Assembly (NCBI GenBank): GCA_902635665.1
Contig: CACPOX010000002.1
Location: 62,001 to 126,000 of the forward strand
Reading direction: 5' to 3'
Origin: an uncultured Pelagibacteraceae bacterium
GTDB lineage: Bacteria; Pseudomonadota; Alphaproteobacteria; Pelagibacterales; Pelagibacteraceae
Length of the DNA stretch: 64,000 nt
Position 1 is the stretch's first letter. Every line of letters begins with the position of its first letter. This document shows, one piece after another, positions 44,222 to 54,418 of the stretch. A model generated the notes under the pieces. That model searched no databases. It was given only the letters and a program-made list of their open reading frames with translations, and was not told where the DNA came from. Made by a program: the position numbers and the translations under genes.

Positions 44222-46327
44222 ATGAGCGGAACAGTCGAAACAATACTATTATACACAATTGGAGCTGGTTTATTATCTATCGTTTATGGATTTTTAACTG
44301 GTAAAAACATTCTTAATTCAAGTGCAGGAAATGCAAAAATGCAAGATATTGCATCTGCAATTCAAATTGGTGCAAAAGCATATTTAGCAAGACAATACAA
44401 AACTATTGCTATTGTTGGTGCTGTAGTTTTAGTAATTGTGAGTATTGCATTTAGTCCACTAGTAGGTTTTGGTTATTTAATAGGTGCCGCTTTATCAGGT
44501 ATTGCCGGGTACGTTGGAATGTTAGTTTCTGTAGAAGCAAATGTAAGAACAGCTGAGGCATCAAGAAAAGGTTTGGCCCAAGGTCTTTCAGTTGCTTTTA
44601 AATCTGGAGCTGTAACTGGAATGTTGGTTGCAGGTTTAGCATTATTATCTATAGCTGTTTATTATTATATATTATTAAAATCTGAAGTAGATGAAAGAGA
44701 AATTGTAAATGCTTTAGTTGCATTAGGCTTTGGTGCTTCTTTAATTTCTATCTTTGCAAGATTAGGTGGTGGAATTTTTACAAAAGGTGCAGATGTTGGT
44801 GCTGATTTAGTTGGAAAAGTTGAGGCTGGAATTCCAGAGGACGATCCTAGAAACCCAGCTGTAATCGCAGATAATGTTGGTGACAATGTAGGTGACTGTG
44901 CTGGTATGGCTGCTGATTTATTCGAAACATATGCTGTTACAATTGTTGCAACAATGGTTTTATCCTCAATTTTCTTTGTTGGTGATCTAAATATGATGAT
45001 TTACCCTTTATCCATTGGTGCTGCATGCTTGTTGACATCTATTGTTGGAACATTTTTTGTTAAACTTGGAAGAAGTAATAACGTTATGAATGCTTTATAC
45101 AAAGGATTTGTTGTTTCTGCAGTAGCATCTTTAGTAATTTTATGGCCTGTTACAGATCATGTAATTGGTTTTACAAATGAATATACAGTTAATGATAAAA
45201 CATTTAATGGTATGGATCTGTATTATTGCGGTGTTATAGGGTTGGTTATTACTGGGTTATTAATCTGGATTACTGAATACTATACAGGAACAAGTTATAG
45301 ACCTGTTAAATCTGTTGCTCTATCATCTACAACTGGTCATGGTACAAATGTTATTCAAGGTTTAGCTGTTTCTATGGAAGCGACTGCTATACCTGCATTG
45401 ATAATTGTCGCTGGTATTCTTATCACAAATTCTATTGCTGGACTTTTTGGTATAGCTATTGCAGTAACTACAATGCTTGCATTAGCTGGTATGGTTGTTG
45501 CTTTAGACGCATATGGACCTGTTACTGATAATGCTGGTGGTATTGCTGAAATGTCTAATCTTGATAAAAAAGTTAGGAAAACAACAGATGCTTTAGATGC
45601 AGTAGGAAACACAACCAAAGCTGTTACAAAAGGTTATGCAATTGGTTCTGCTGGGTTAGGTGCTTTAGTTTTATTTGCTGCTTATACAGAAGACATCAAA
45701 CATTTTTCAAAAGAAGCAGGATCTGCTTTAGAAGGTATAGTAGTAACTTTTGATTTATCTAATCCTTATGTAGTTGTTGGATTATTAATTGGTGGAATGT
45801 TACCTTATCTTTTTGGATCAATGGGAATGCAGGCTGTTGGAAGAGCAGGTGGTGCAGTTGTAGTTGAAGTAAGAAGACAATTTAAAAAATTCCCTGGTAT
45901 TATGAAAAGAAAACAAAAACCTGATTATGCTAAGTTGGTAGATTTACTTACTGTAGCAGCTATCAAGGAAATGATTATACCATCATTATTACCAGTTTTA
46001 TCACCCGTAGTACTTTATTTTATTATTTTATCTATAGGTGGACAAGTTGCAGCTTTAGCTTCTGTAGGAGCAATGCTGCTAGGGGTAATTATTACAGGCC
46101 TTTTTGTAGCAGTATCAATGACTGCTGGAGGAGGGGCATGGGATAATGCAAAAAAATATATTGAGGATGGCAATCATGGAGGAAAAGGATCTGAAGCCCA
46201 TAAAGCAGCAGTAACTGGTGATACAGTTGGCGATCCCTACAAAGATACAGCTGGTCCAGCAGTAAACCCGATGATAAAAATTACTAATATTGTTGCTTTA
46301 CTTTTATTAGCTGTTATCGCTTCCTAA
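44222..46327 (+). CDS. hppA: Membrane-bound proton/sodium-translocating pyrophosphatase
   Basis: [56 protein letters not shown]. Confidence 0.98.
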   Translation: MSGTVETILLYTIGAGLLSIVYGFLTGKNILNSSAGNAKMQDIASAIQIGAKAYLARQYKTIAIVGAVVLVIVSIAFSPLVGFGYLIGAALSGIAGYVGMLVSVEANVRTAEASRKGLAQGLSVAFKSGAVTGMLVAGLALLSIAVYYYILLKSEVDEREIVNALVALGFGASLISIFARLGGGIFTKGADVGADLVGKVEAGIPEDDPRNPAVIADNVGDNVGDCAGMAADLFETYAVTIVATMVLSSIFFVGDLNMMIYPLSIGAACLLTSIVGTFFVKLGRSNNVMNALYKGFVVSAVASLVILWPVTDHVIGFTNEYTVNDKTFNGMDLYYCGVIGLVITGLLIWITEYYTGTSYRPVKSVALSSTTGHGTNVIQGLAVSMEATAIPALIIVAGILITNSIAGLFGIAIAVTTMLALAGMVVALDAYGPVTDNAGGIAEMSNLDKKVRKTTDALDAVGNTTKAVTKGYAIGSAGLGALVLFAAYTEDIKHFSKEAGSALEGIVVTFDLSNPYVVVGLLIGGMLPYLFGSMGMQAVGRAGGAVVVEVRRQFKKFPGIMKRKQKPDYAKLVDLLTVAAIKEMIIPSLLPVLSPVVLYFIILSIGGQVAALASVGAMLLGVIITGLFVAVSMTAGGGAWDNAKKYIEDGNHGGKGSEAHKAAVTGDTVGDPYKDTAGPAVNPMIKITNIVALLLLAVIAS

Positions 46328-46799
46328 TTTCTTTACGTTTTTTGGCCCTCTGTCCAAGAGGGTCATTAATTTTTTGTCTCATACTTGACATAAATTTAAA
46401 AATAAATGAATTTCTATTATATCCAGCTTGTGTTGTATCTTTTACAATTTTTAAATTATTCATATCATTAATATTATAAAATTCTTTATTTTTTAGTATG
46501 CCATATTTGTCAATATCCAAAACAAGAACATCGTTTTTGTATATTTTCATTCTTCCAAGGTTTTTTAAATCTGATTGGGTTTGTTTTCTCTCTATATAGA
46601 TCCAAGTATCATTATCAAATTTACTTTTGGTAGATGGTTGACCCAATAACATCAATATATCATTTTTGTTACTTTTATTTATTAAAAGAGATTTTTGTTT
46701 TTTTTCTAAATTTGGCACACCATGATGTTTTACAACCTTTTTAATGGAACAATTTGTAACTATAAATGAAATTATAATTATATATAATATTTTATACAT
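46314..46799 (-). CDS. bamE: Outer membrane assembly lipoprotein BamE (SmpA/OmlA)
   Basis: Lipoprotein-like N-terminus [43 protein letters not shown]. Confidence 0.85.
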   Translation of the reverse strand: MYKILYIIIISFIVTNCSIKKVVKHHGVPNLEKKQKSLLINKSNKNDILMLLGQPSTKSKFDNDTWIYIERKQTQSDLKNLGRMKIYKNDVLVLDIDKYGILKNKEFYNINDMNNLKIVKDTTQAGYNRNSFIFKFMSSMRQKINDPLGQRAKKRKEIRKR

Positions 46800-47265
46800 G
46801 GACAAAAATTATATACATATTTATAACAATTTAATAAATTTAACTAGAAATAAAGATTTATATAAATATCTAGGTAGACCTGACAATTTTTCTGATCGAT
46901 TAACGTTATTTTTGCTTCATTTTTCATTCTTTGTAAAGAATTTTAAAAATCAAGAAAATAAGATTGCTTTACAAGAAATTTATGATTTTAATTTTCGACA
47001 ATTGGAATTAAGTATTAGAGAAATAGGTTATGGCGATCAGTCAATTAACAAAAAAATGAAAGATTATATTAATTTATTTCATAATATGGTTTCAGAAATT
47101 CATTTTTGGGAAAAAATGGAAAGATCTGAAAAAATAAAAAAAATTTCCAATTTCTTAACTGATTTTAAAAATATTAATGATTTACTTGATTATTTTGAGG
47201 ATTTTAATCAAAAATTGTCAAAAAAAACTTTAAATTTTTATTTAAAAAGTGTAAGTAACGCATAA
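46798..47265 (+). CDS. Ubiquinol-cytochrome c chaperone family protein
   Basis: [17 protein letters not shown]...[30 protein letters not shown]. Confidence 0.82.
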   Translation: MDKNYIHIYNNLINLTRNKDLYKYLGRPDNFSDRLTLFLLHFSFFVKNFKNQENKIALQEIYDFNFRQLELSIREIGYGDQSINKKMKDYINLFHNMVSEIHFWEKMERSEKIKKISNFLTDFKNINDLLDYFEDFNQKLSKKTLNFYLKSVSNA

Positions 47266-47267
47266 TT

Positions 47268-47450
47268 ATGGCTGTACCTAAACGAAAACAAACCCCTTCC
47301 AGAACTGGAATGAGAAGATCTCAGACAATGAAATTTTCAACTAAAAATATAGTTGAAGATAAAAAGTCTGGAGAATACAGGCTTTCTCATCATTTAGATC
47401 TTAAAACTGGCATGTATAAGGGGAGACAAGTTTTAGACCCAAAAGAGTAA
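47268..47450 (+). CDS. rpmF: 50S ribosomal protein L32
   Basis: [19 protein letters not shown]. Confidence 0.97.
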   Translation: MAVPKRKQTPSRTGMRRSQTMKFSTKNIVEDKKSGEYRLSHHLDLKTGMYKGRQVLDPKE

Positions 47451-47462
47451 TATAAATTCAAA

Positions 47463-48464
47463 ATGACAGATATGATTAAAATTGCAGTAGATGCAATGGG
47501 AGGTGATGGATCGCCTAAAAAAGTAATCGATGGAATAATTTTGAATAATTCATCAAATAAGAAAAATTTTTTTAAAATATTTGGTGATAAAAATAAAATT
47601 GATCCACTCATTAACAAAAAAATTTCTAAAGAATTCTTCGAAGTTATCCATACAGAAAAAAAAATAGAAAACACCGATAGTCCTCTTGAGGGTGCTAAGC
47701 GAGGAAAAGATACAAGTATGTGGCTTGCTATTCAAAGTGTTAAAGATAAAGAAGCAGATATAGTTATTTCTGCTGGAAACACTGGTGCTTTATTGGTTGT
47801 TTCAAAGTTAAACTTAAAAATGATAGAAACTATAGATAAACCTGCATTATCTGCATTATGGCCCAATAGAAAAGGAATGAGTGTAGTTTTAGATTTAGGA
47901 GCTAATATAGAATGCAGCTCAAAAAACTTATCAGATTTTTCACTAATGGGTGCTTCATTATATACTTCACTTTATCCTAATGAGAAACCTAATGTAGCAC
48001 TATTAAATATTGGATCAGAAGAACTAAAAGGCAATGAAGTAATAAAAGAAACATATAAATTATTGAATGAAAAAAAATCAAAAAATTATAATTTTTTAGG
48101 CTACATCGAGGGCAATCATTTAATGGATGGAAATGTAAACGTAATTGTTTCAGATGGATTTACAGGAAATATTGCATTGAAGACTGCCGAAGGGACAGCA
48201 AATTTTATAACGAGTGAATTAAAAAATGCTATGACAGGTTCTTTTATAGGAAAGATTTCTTCTCTATTGAATATTTATAATTTAAAAAAATTTAAAAAAA
48301 GACTAGATCCAAGATTGTATAATGGGGCTATATTTATTGGTTTAGATTCACCGGTAGTTAAAAGTCATGGAGGAACTGATTATGTTGGTTTCTCAAACTC
48401 ATTAGATGTTTGTCATAGAATTGTTAAGGGTAATTTGATAGAAAAGATTAAACAAAATATTTAA
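47463..48464 (+). CDS. plsX: Phosphate acyltransferase PlsX
   Basis: IKIAVDAMGGDGSPKKVIDG, VISAGNTGALL, VSDGFTGNIALKTAEG. Confidence 0.96.
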   Translation: MTDMIKIAVDAMGGDGSPKKVIDGIILNNSSNKKNFFKIFGDKNKIDPLINKKISKEFFEVIHTEKKIENTDSPLEGAKRGKDTSMWLAIQSVKDKEADIVISAGNTGALLVVSKLNLKMIETIDKPALSALWPNRKGMSVVLDLGANIECSSKNLSDFSLMGASLYTSLYPNEKPNVALLNIGSEELKGNEVIKETYKLLNEKKSKNYNFLGYIEGNHLMDGNVNVIVSDGFTGNIALKTAEGTANFITSELKNAMTGSFIGKISSLLNIYNLKKFKKRLDPRLYNGAIFIGLDSPVVKSHGGTDYVGFSNSLDVCHRIVKGNLIEKIKQNI

Positions 48465-48465
48465 A

Positions 48466-48765
48466 ATGAGAATAAATTTAACTAAAAAAGACTTAGTTAA
48501 TTTAGTTTACATGCAATTAGGTTTTTCAAAACAAGTATCAGAAAATCTTATAGATGATTTCTTAACAACGATTGTATCTAGTATTAAAAGTGAGAAAAAA
48601 TTAAAATTATCTAGATTTGGCACTTTTTCTATAAGACAAAAAAAATCTAGAATAGGAAGAAATCCCAAAACTAAAGAGACAAAAGTAATTTCGAGCAGAA
48701 ATGTTGTGTTGTTTAAGCCATCTAAAGAATTTAAAGAATTCGTTAATTTAAAGGATAATGGATAA
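48466..48765 (+). CDS. ihfA: Integration host factor alpha subunit
   Basis: LTKKDLVNLVY...LKLSRFGTFSIRQKKSRIGRNPKTKE. Confidence 0.93.
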   Translation: MRINLTKKDLVNLVYMQLGFSKQVSENLIDDFLTTIVSSIKSEKKLKLSRFGTFSIRQKKSRIGRNPKTKETKVISSRNVVLFKPSKEFKEFVNLKDNG

Positions 48766-49141
48766 ATCAGATAGCGCTTATAAAACTATAGGTGAAGTAG
48801 CTAAAATATTAAATTTTAAAACAAATAATAAGGGAGTTCTGCCAACACATATAATTAGATTTTGGGAAACTCAATTTAAACAAATTAAACCCAAAATATT
48901 AAACTCGAACAGAAGATATTATGATGAAAAAACAATAAATGTTCTTAAAAAGGTTAAATTTTTACTCAAAGACAAGGGCATGACAATAAATGGTGTAAAA
49001 AAAATATTAAATAATGAAGATTCTTTAAAGCTTGACGAAATTGCAGATAAATCTATAAGAACTGAAAATTTAAGAAATAAGTTAATAAAAATTTCAAATA
49101 AATTAAAAGAATTAAAATATGGCAAAAAAAACACACGTTAA
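48758..49141 (+). CDS. MerR family transcriptional regulator
   Basis: YKTIGEVAKILN...PTHIIRFWETQFKQIKPKILNSNRRYYDEKTI. Confidence 0.88.
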   Translation: MDKSDSAYKTIGEVAKILNFKTNNKGVLPTHIIRFWETQFKQIKPKILNSNRRYYDEKTINVLKKVKFLLKDKGMTINGVKKILNNEDSLKLDEIADKSIRTENLRNKLIKISNKLKELKYGKKNTR

Positions 49142-49310
49142 AGTAAGAATGGTTCCAGAGACAAAACCTGATAGTTCTTTTTTCTATTACGTAAAAAAAC
49201 CAGCTGGAGGTGAAAAAGCCAAAGTGAAACTTTCAGCAAAAAAATACAATCCCGACACAAGAAAACATGAAATGTTTGTGGAGAAAAAGCTTCCACCACA
49301 TAGTAAGTAA
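49119..49310 (+). CDS. rpmG: 50S ribosomal protein L33
   Basis: MAKKTHVKVRMVPETKPDSSFFYYVKK...NPDTRKHEMFVEKKL. Confidence 0.9.
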   Translation: MAKKTHVKVRMVPETKPDSSFFYYVKKPAGGEKAKVKLSAKKYNPDTRKHEMFVEKKLPPHSK

Positions 49311-49601
49311 TTACTTTTTCTTAAAGTTTCTTTTTTCGTAGTCTATATAAGACAAAATCATATTTTTCCATATCCGATTAGTTATTTTGGGATCAATTTT
49401 TAGTTTTTTTGATTTTGAATGAATTTTTTTAAGAATAAAATTAATTCGCTTTTTGTCTACTATTTCTTTTTTAAATTCTTTAAGTTTTAGAACTTCTTTT
49501 ACAAGATTTGTTCTATATTTAATTAAAGATAACAACTTATTATCCAGCTTATCTAATTTAGATCTTATTATTTCTAATTTTTTTTTGTTTTTAGGCGACA
49601 T
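49311..49601 (-). CDS. Stand-alone chorismate mutase domain protein
   Basis: RSKLDKLDNKLLSLIKYRTNLVKEVLKLKEF...ITNRIWKNMILSYIDYEK. Confidence 0.8.
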   Translation of the reverse strand: MSPKNKKKLEIIRSKLDKLDNKLLSLIKYRTNLVKEVLKLKEFKKEIVDKKRINFILKKIHSKSKKLKIDPKITNRIWKNMILSYIDYEKRNFKKK

Positions 49602-49644
49602 TTAATTTATTGGTTTAATTAATAATTATTATATTTATCTATTC

Positions 49645-50670
49645 ATGTACAGTCAGAATTATTCTTTAAATTCTCAATTAAGAATATGGATGATCATTTT
49701 ATTAGTAATGATTATGATTATCATATTAGTAGGGGGCCTAACGAGATTAACTGACTCTGGTCTATCTATTACTACGTGGGAACTTTTTATTGGTTCATTG
49801 CCTCCGTTAACAAATGAAAAATGGATGGAATATTTTGATCTTTATAAAACGATACCTGAATTTAAACAGCAAAATTTTAATATGACTTTAAATGAATTTA
49901 AAATTATTTTTTGGTGGGAATGGGCGCATCGCCAATTAGGTAGATTAATTGGTTTAACTGTTCTCTTACCTATGATCTATTTTACAATTAAAAATGGTTT
50001 ATGGATTTTAAGAGAATATTCAATAATTTTTTTCTTAGTGTGTTTTCAGGGGTTTATAGGATGGTATATGGTTTCAAGTGGATTAATTGATAGGGTAGAT
50101 GTAAGTCATTATAGATTATCACTTCACCTTGTTACAGCATTTTTTATACTGTCTATTGTTTTCTGGAAATTTTTAAATTTAACAAATATAAAAATTAGTC
50201 AAATTAATATCAAATTAAACTCAATTAAATTCTTTTTTGTATTGTTATTTTTGCAATTAATAATTGGTGCTTTTGTTTCTGGTATGGATGCAGGTAAAAT
50301 TTATAATACGTGGCCTTTAATGGGTTCTTCTTACTTTCCTGATGACAGTATGGTCACTGATTTTTTTAATATCACAGTTTTTGATGATCAATCACTCGTT
50401 CAATTTATTCATAGGAACTTAGCTTATTTGATCGTCATATTGTATTTTTACATACTTTATTTTGTTTTAAAAAGTGGAGATATAGATCTAAGAATACCAA
50501 TTTATGTTATTGGAATTAGTTTATTATTTCAAATTTTTTTAGGAATTCTTACACTTTTATCTGGAGTAAAAATAATTTATGCATCTCTACACCAGATAAA
50601 TTCTATTATAATTATACTTTCAACTTTGTATTTTCTTTATATTACAAAATATAAAGAAGCTATTTATTAG
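49645..50670 (+). CDS. ctaA: Heme A synthase
   Basis: VGGLTRLTDSGLSITTWE, WEWAHRQLGRLIG, GAFVSGMDAGKIYNTWPLM, HRNLAY. Confidence 0.94.
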   Translation: MYSQNYSLNSQLRIWMIILLVMIMIIILVGGLTRLTDSGLSITTWELFIGSLPPLTNEKWMEYFDLYKTIPEFKQQNFNMTLNEFKIIFWWEWAHRQLGRLIGLTVLLPMIYFTIKNGLWILREYSIIFFLVCFQGFIGWYMVSSGLIDRVDVSHYRLSLHLVTAFFILSIVFWKFLNLTNIKISQINIKLNSIKFFFVLLFLQLIIGAFVSGMDAGKIYNTWPLMGSSYFPDDSMVTDFFNITVFDDQSLVQFIHRNLAYLIVILYFYILYFVLKSGDIDLRIPIYVIGISLLFQIFLGILTLLSGVKIIYASLHQINSIIIILSTLYFLYITKYKEAIY

Positions 50671-50699
50671 TTTCTATTTGTAGACATTAAAAATTCAAG

Positions 50700-52028
50700 T
50701 TAGCTTACAGCTTTTAAATTACCCTTTGAAGATTTATTTAAAGCTTGGTCTAAATCCTCGATAATATCATCAATATGTTCAATGCCGATACAAAGTCTTA
50801 CGTAGCTTTGTGTAACACCTGATGCAGCAAGTTCTTTCTCATTTAATTGACTGTGAGTAGTACTAGCTGGATGAATTGCTAAACTTCTAGCATCTCCAAT
50901 ATTTGCAACGTGATAAAACATTTTTAAAGATTCGATAAATTTTTTACCAGCTTCAATTCCACCTTTAAGCTCGATACCAATCATTGGTCCATTTCCACCT
51001 TTAAGATATTTTTTTGCTCTATCAGCTATAGGTTTGTCGTGTTCTGTAGAATAAATAACTTTTGTTACTTCTTTATGATTTTTAAGAAAATCTACAACAT
51101 ATTCAGCATTTGCACAATGCTGTCTCATTCTTAATGCTACTGTTTCAAGGCCCTGAATTATTGCAAAGGCGTTATCTGGGGCCAAAGCTGACCCTAAATC
51201 TCTCAACAAACAAACTCTTGCTCTAACTGCGAAAGGTATATTAGCACCAGTTAATTCTGGTACTGCTTTTCCCCAAATTACACCTCCATAACTCGCGTCT
51301 GGTTCATTAAACAATGGTTGTCTCTTAGGATCCGCAGTCCAATCAAAATTGCCACTATCAACTATACTTCCTGCTACTGCAGTCCCATGACCACCTATGT
51401 ATTTTGTTAGTGAATGTATTACTACAGCAGCACCATGATCTATTGGTTTGCAAATGACAGGGGATGCAGTGTTATCCATTATTAATGGTATATTATATTT
51501 TCTTCCGATGTCTGAAACTTCTTTTATTGGAAATACTCTTAAATATGGATTTGGCAAAGTTTCACCATAAAAAGCCCTAGTTTTGTCATCTATTAACTTT
51601 TCAAAATTTTCTGGATTACTTGGATCTGCATACCTTATTTCTATACCAAGCTTACTGAGGGTATGTGTAAATAAAGATACTGTTCCACCATAGAGATCTG
51701 TTGAACTAACTATATTATCACCTGCTTGGGCAACATTTAGTACAGCAAAAGTTGAAGCTGTTTGTCCTGAAGATACAGTTAAACAAGCAAGTCCTCCTTC
51801 AAGTGCAGCTATTCTTTTTTCCAAAACATCATTTGTTGGATTCATAATTCGTGTATAAATATTACCAAACTCTTTAAGAGCGAAAAGGTTTGCAGCATGC
51901 TCTGTGTTGTTAAATTGATATGATGTTGTTCTATAAATTGGAACAGCTACGGCATTAGTTGCTGGATCACTCCTATAGTCACCACCATGTATGGCTATAG
52001 TTTCAGGGTTGTTTCTTTTTTTAGTCAT
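50700..52028 (-). CDS. metY: O-acetylhomoserine aminocarboxypropyltransferase (sulfhydrylase)
   Basis: ETIAIHGGDYRSDPATNAVAVPIYRTTSYQF, HSLTKYIGGHG PLP site. Confidence 0.95.
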   Translation of the reverse strand: MTKKRNNPETIAIHGGDYRSDPATNAVAVPIYRTTSYQFNNTEHAANLFALKEFGNIYTRIMNPTNDVLEKRIAALEGGLACLTVSSGQTASTFAVLNVAQAGDNIVSSTDLYGGTVSLFTHTLSKLGIEIRYADPSNPENFEKLIDDKTRAFYGETLPNPYLRVFPIKEVSDIGRKYNIPLIMDNTASPVICKPIDHGAAVVIHSLTKYIGGHGTAVAGSIVDSGNFDWTADPKRQPLFNEPDASYGGVIWGKAVPELTGANIPFAVRARVCLLRDLGSALAPDNAFAIIQGLETVALRMRQHCANAEYVVDFLKNHKEVTKVIYSTEHDKPIADRAKKYLKGGNGPMIGIELKGGIEAGKKFIESLKMFYHVANIGDARSLAIHPASTTHSQLNEKELAASGVTQSYVRLCIGIEHIDDIIEDLDQALNKSSKGNLKAVS

Positions 52029-52031
52029 TTT

Positions 52032-52087
52032 ACTCCTTTTTTAGTGCTTCAACATTATGTTAGGCGCACAATACAGTTCAAATGCCT
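52032..52087 (-). promoter_or_regulatory. SAM-V riboswitch, overlapping the metY Shine-Dalgarno
   Basis: RNA AGGC-AUUUGAACUGUAUU-GUGC-GCCU-AACAUAAUGUUGAA-GCAC-UAAAAAAGGAG: P1 AGGC/GCCU, pseudoknot GUGC/GCAC, terminal AAGGAG 4 nt before AUG; upstream of metY. Confidence 0.85.
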
Positions 52088-52110
52088 GCCGATTTTATTA
52101 ATTTTATGAA

Positions 52111-52155
52111 GTTTCCTTTTTAGCAGTTATATGCCCGCAATAGGATCAAATCGGC
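52111..52155 (-). promoter_or_regulatory. Second SAM-II/SAM-V-like aptamer in tandem upstream
   Basis: RNA GCCGAUUUGAUCCUAUUGCGGGCAUAUAACUGCUAAAAAGGAAAC shares AUUUGA...UAUUG...CUAAAAAGGA core with the proximal aptamer; possible GCGG/CUGC pseudoknot helix. Confidence 0.65.
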
Positions 52156-52240
52156 TAGTAATTTTTAACAGAATAGCACCAATTTGCAAGCTAAATATAA
52201 AATTGACATTGAATTATTTAATAGTATTAATCCTGGCACA

Positions 52241-52699
52241 ATGACAAAATTTGTAAAAAAAGATCAAGTAACATCTTCGTGGTACGAAATTGATGCTAAA
52301 AATGCTGTTGTAGGTAGACTGGCTACAGTTGTGTCAAATATCATACGAGGAAAAAACAAAACAACATTTACTCCTCATATGGATGATGGTGATTTTGTTG
52401 TTGTTAAAAATATTGAACAAGCAAAATTTACTGGAAAAAAATTTCAAGATAAAAAATATTACAGACACACGGGTTACCCAGGTGGAATTAAAGTTACTAC
52501 TCCTGAAAAACTTCATGAAAAAAAACCTGGTGAAACTTTAAAAATGGCAGTTAAAAGAATGTTGCCAGGTGGAGTATTAGGTAGAAAACAATTAACAAAA
52601 TTAAAAATTTATGCGGGTAATGATCACCCACATTCTGCTCAAAATCCAACTGTGATTGAGTTAGGAAAATTAAATAGTAAAAATATAGCTAGAAACTAA
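52241..52699 (+). CDS. rplM: 50S ribosomal protein L13 (start at MTKFVKKDQ)
   Basis: WYEIDAKNAVVGRLATVVSNIIRGKNKTTFTPHMDDGDFV. Confidence 0.96.
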   Translation: MTKFVKKDQVTSSWYEIDAKNAVVGRLATVVSNIIRGKNKTTFTPHMDDGDFVVVKNIEQAKFTGKKFQDKKYYRHTGYPGGIKVTTPEKLHEKKPGETLKMAVKRMLPGGVLGRKQLTKLKIYAGNDHPHSAQNPTVIELGKLNSKNIARN

Positions 52700-52700
52700 T

Positions 52701-53138
52701 ATGGAAAACACTCAATCAACTACAAAAACACCAAAAATAAAATTAGATTTTAAAGATAGTAAATATGCTACTGGTAGAAGAAAAACATCAATTGCAAAAG
52801 TTTGGCTAAAAAAAGGTTCTGGTAAAATTTATGTAAATGGTAAATTATTTAATGAATATTTTGCTGATGAAACTCATAAAATGCAAATCACTAGACCTTT
52901 TGAAATTATAAATCAAGCTACTGACTACGATGTTAGATGTAGTGTAAAAGGTGGAGGTCCTACAGGTCAAGCTGGAGCTATGGTGCATGGTATTTCAAAA
53001 GCATTAGTATTATTTGATGAAAATTTAAAAGCCACCTTAAAAACAGAGAAACTTACTACCAGAGATTCAAGAGCTGTTGAAAGAAAAAAACCTGGTAGAA
53101 GAAAAGCTAGAAGAAGCTTCCAATTCTCTAAAAGATAA
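52701..53138 (+). CDS. rpsI: 30S ribosomal protein S9
   Basis: YATGRRKTSIAKVWLKKGSGKIYVNG ... RDSRAVERKKPGRRKARRSFQFSKR. Confidence 0.98.
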   Translation: MENTQSTTKTPKIKLDFKDSKYATGRRKTSIAKVWLKKGSGKIYVNGKLFNEYFADETHKMQITRPFEIINQATDYDVRCSVKGGGPTGQAGAMVHGISKALVLFDENLKATLKTEKLTTRDSRAVERKKPGRRKARRSFQFSKR

Positions 53139-53171
53139 TTTTTTTTTAATTTTTAACTGTTATAATAAAAA

Positions 53172-54194
53172 ATGCATAAGCTTAATGTGTTAGTCGCTGG
53201 ATCAACAGGATATATTGGTATTCAATTAATTAAATTATTAATTAAACATAAATATATAAATATTAAATATCTTTGTGGAAATTCATCTGTAGGTAAAAAA
53301 ATTTCATTTTATGATAAATCTTTATCTAAATTTAAATTACCAAAAATTGTAAAATTTAATAAAAAAATATTAAAAGATGTACAGATTATTTTTACAGCAC
53401 TTCCAAATGGAGAAGCACAAGATATATCTAAACATTTAGAAAAAAATCATACTCTAATTGATCTTGCTGCAGATTTTAGATTAGCTAAAGCCTCTGATTA
53501 TTTAAAATGGTATAAACAAAAACATCGTGCAAGTAATTTGATAAAGAAAAGTATTTATTTACTTCCTGAAATTAATAGAAAAATGATTAAAAAGTATAAC
53601 ATTATTTCATGCCCAGGCTGTTATCCAACATCTATATTGTTACCACTTGTTCCTTTGTTAAAGAAAAATCTAATAAAATTTAATAATATTATAATAGACT
53701 CTAAATCTGGCTATTCTGGTGCAGGTAGGGGTGTTCATAAAAAGTATGAAGATAAAAATTTATATGAATCCTTAAGTGCATATGGTGTTGGGTTTCATCG
53801 TCATAATTCTGAAATTGATCAAATGTTAAAAAAATTCACCAAGAAAAAATTTCAATTTACTTTCACACCTCACTTAACACCAATGTTTAGAGGTATTTTG
53901 AGCACTATATATGTTGACTTAGAAAACAAAATTTCTCAATCAAAAGTATTAACCACTTTAAAGAGTTTTTACAAAAAAGAATCTTTTGTAAAAATATTGA
54001 AATCTGACTCATTGCTAAGTACTAATGCTGTGATAAATACTAATGATTGTCATATTTCAGTTTGTAAATCTAAATACAGTAACAAAATAATAATTCTTTC
54101 TGCTATTGATAATTTAATTAAAGGTGGAGCTGGCCAAGCTGTGCAAAACTTAAATAATAAATTTAATTTTCCTGAAAAAACTGGATTAAAATGA
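53172..54194 (+). CDS. argC: N-acetyl-gamma-glutamyl-phosphate reductase
   Basis: VLVAGSTGYIGIQLIKLL, NIISCPGCYPTSILLPL, SGYSGAGRG. Confidence 0.95.
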   Translation: MHKLNVLVAGSTGYIGIQLIKLLIKHKYINIKYLCGNSSVGKKISFYDKSLSKFKLPKIVKFNKKILKDVQIIFTALPNGEAQDISKHLEKNHTLIDLAADFRLAKASDYLKWYKQKHRASNLIKKSIYLLPEINRKMIKKYNIISCPGCYPTSILLPLVPLLKKNLIKFNNIIIDSKSGYSGAGRGVHKKYEDKNLYESLSAYGVGFHRHNSEIDQMLKKFTKKKFQFTFTPHLTPMFRGILSTIYVDLENKISQSKVLTTLKSFYKKESFVKILKSDSLLSTNAVINTNDCHISVCKSKYSNKIIILSAIDNLIKGGAGQAVQNLNNKFNFPEKTGLK

Positions 54195-54418
54195 GAAATT
54201 TTTTAATAATTTTTTTTTCATTAATATTAACAAATTGTTCTTTAAATAAAGATTCTGAATATTGGACAGAAAATTCTAAAGAAAGTAAAACTAATCAAAA
54301 AAAATTAACTAACATATTTAAAAAGTCAGATGATATAACGTCAATGACTTTAGAGGAATATGAGATTTATATAGATGAATATACAAAAAAAAGTAATTAT
54401 CCTGATATAAGCAAATGA
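54191..54418 (+). CDS. Small putative lipoprotein (75 aa), translationally coupled to argC and hom
   Basis: MRNFLIIFFSLILTNCSLNKDSEY; ATGA start/stop overlaps at both ends. Confidence 0.65.
   Translation: MRNFLIIFFSLILTNCSLNKDSEYWTENSKESKTNQKKLTNIFKKSDDITSMTLEEYEIYIDEYTKKSNYPDISK

Noticed and set aside
45355-45618. Minus-strand ORF inside hppA (also 44665-44886)
   Set aside because: Antisense to a highly conserved membrane protein; compositional artefact of Ala/Gly/Val-rich coding.
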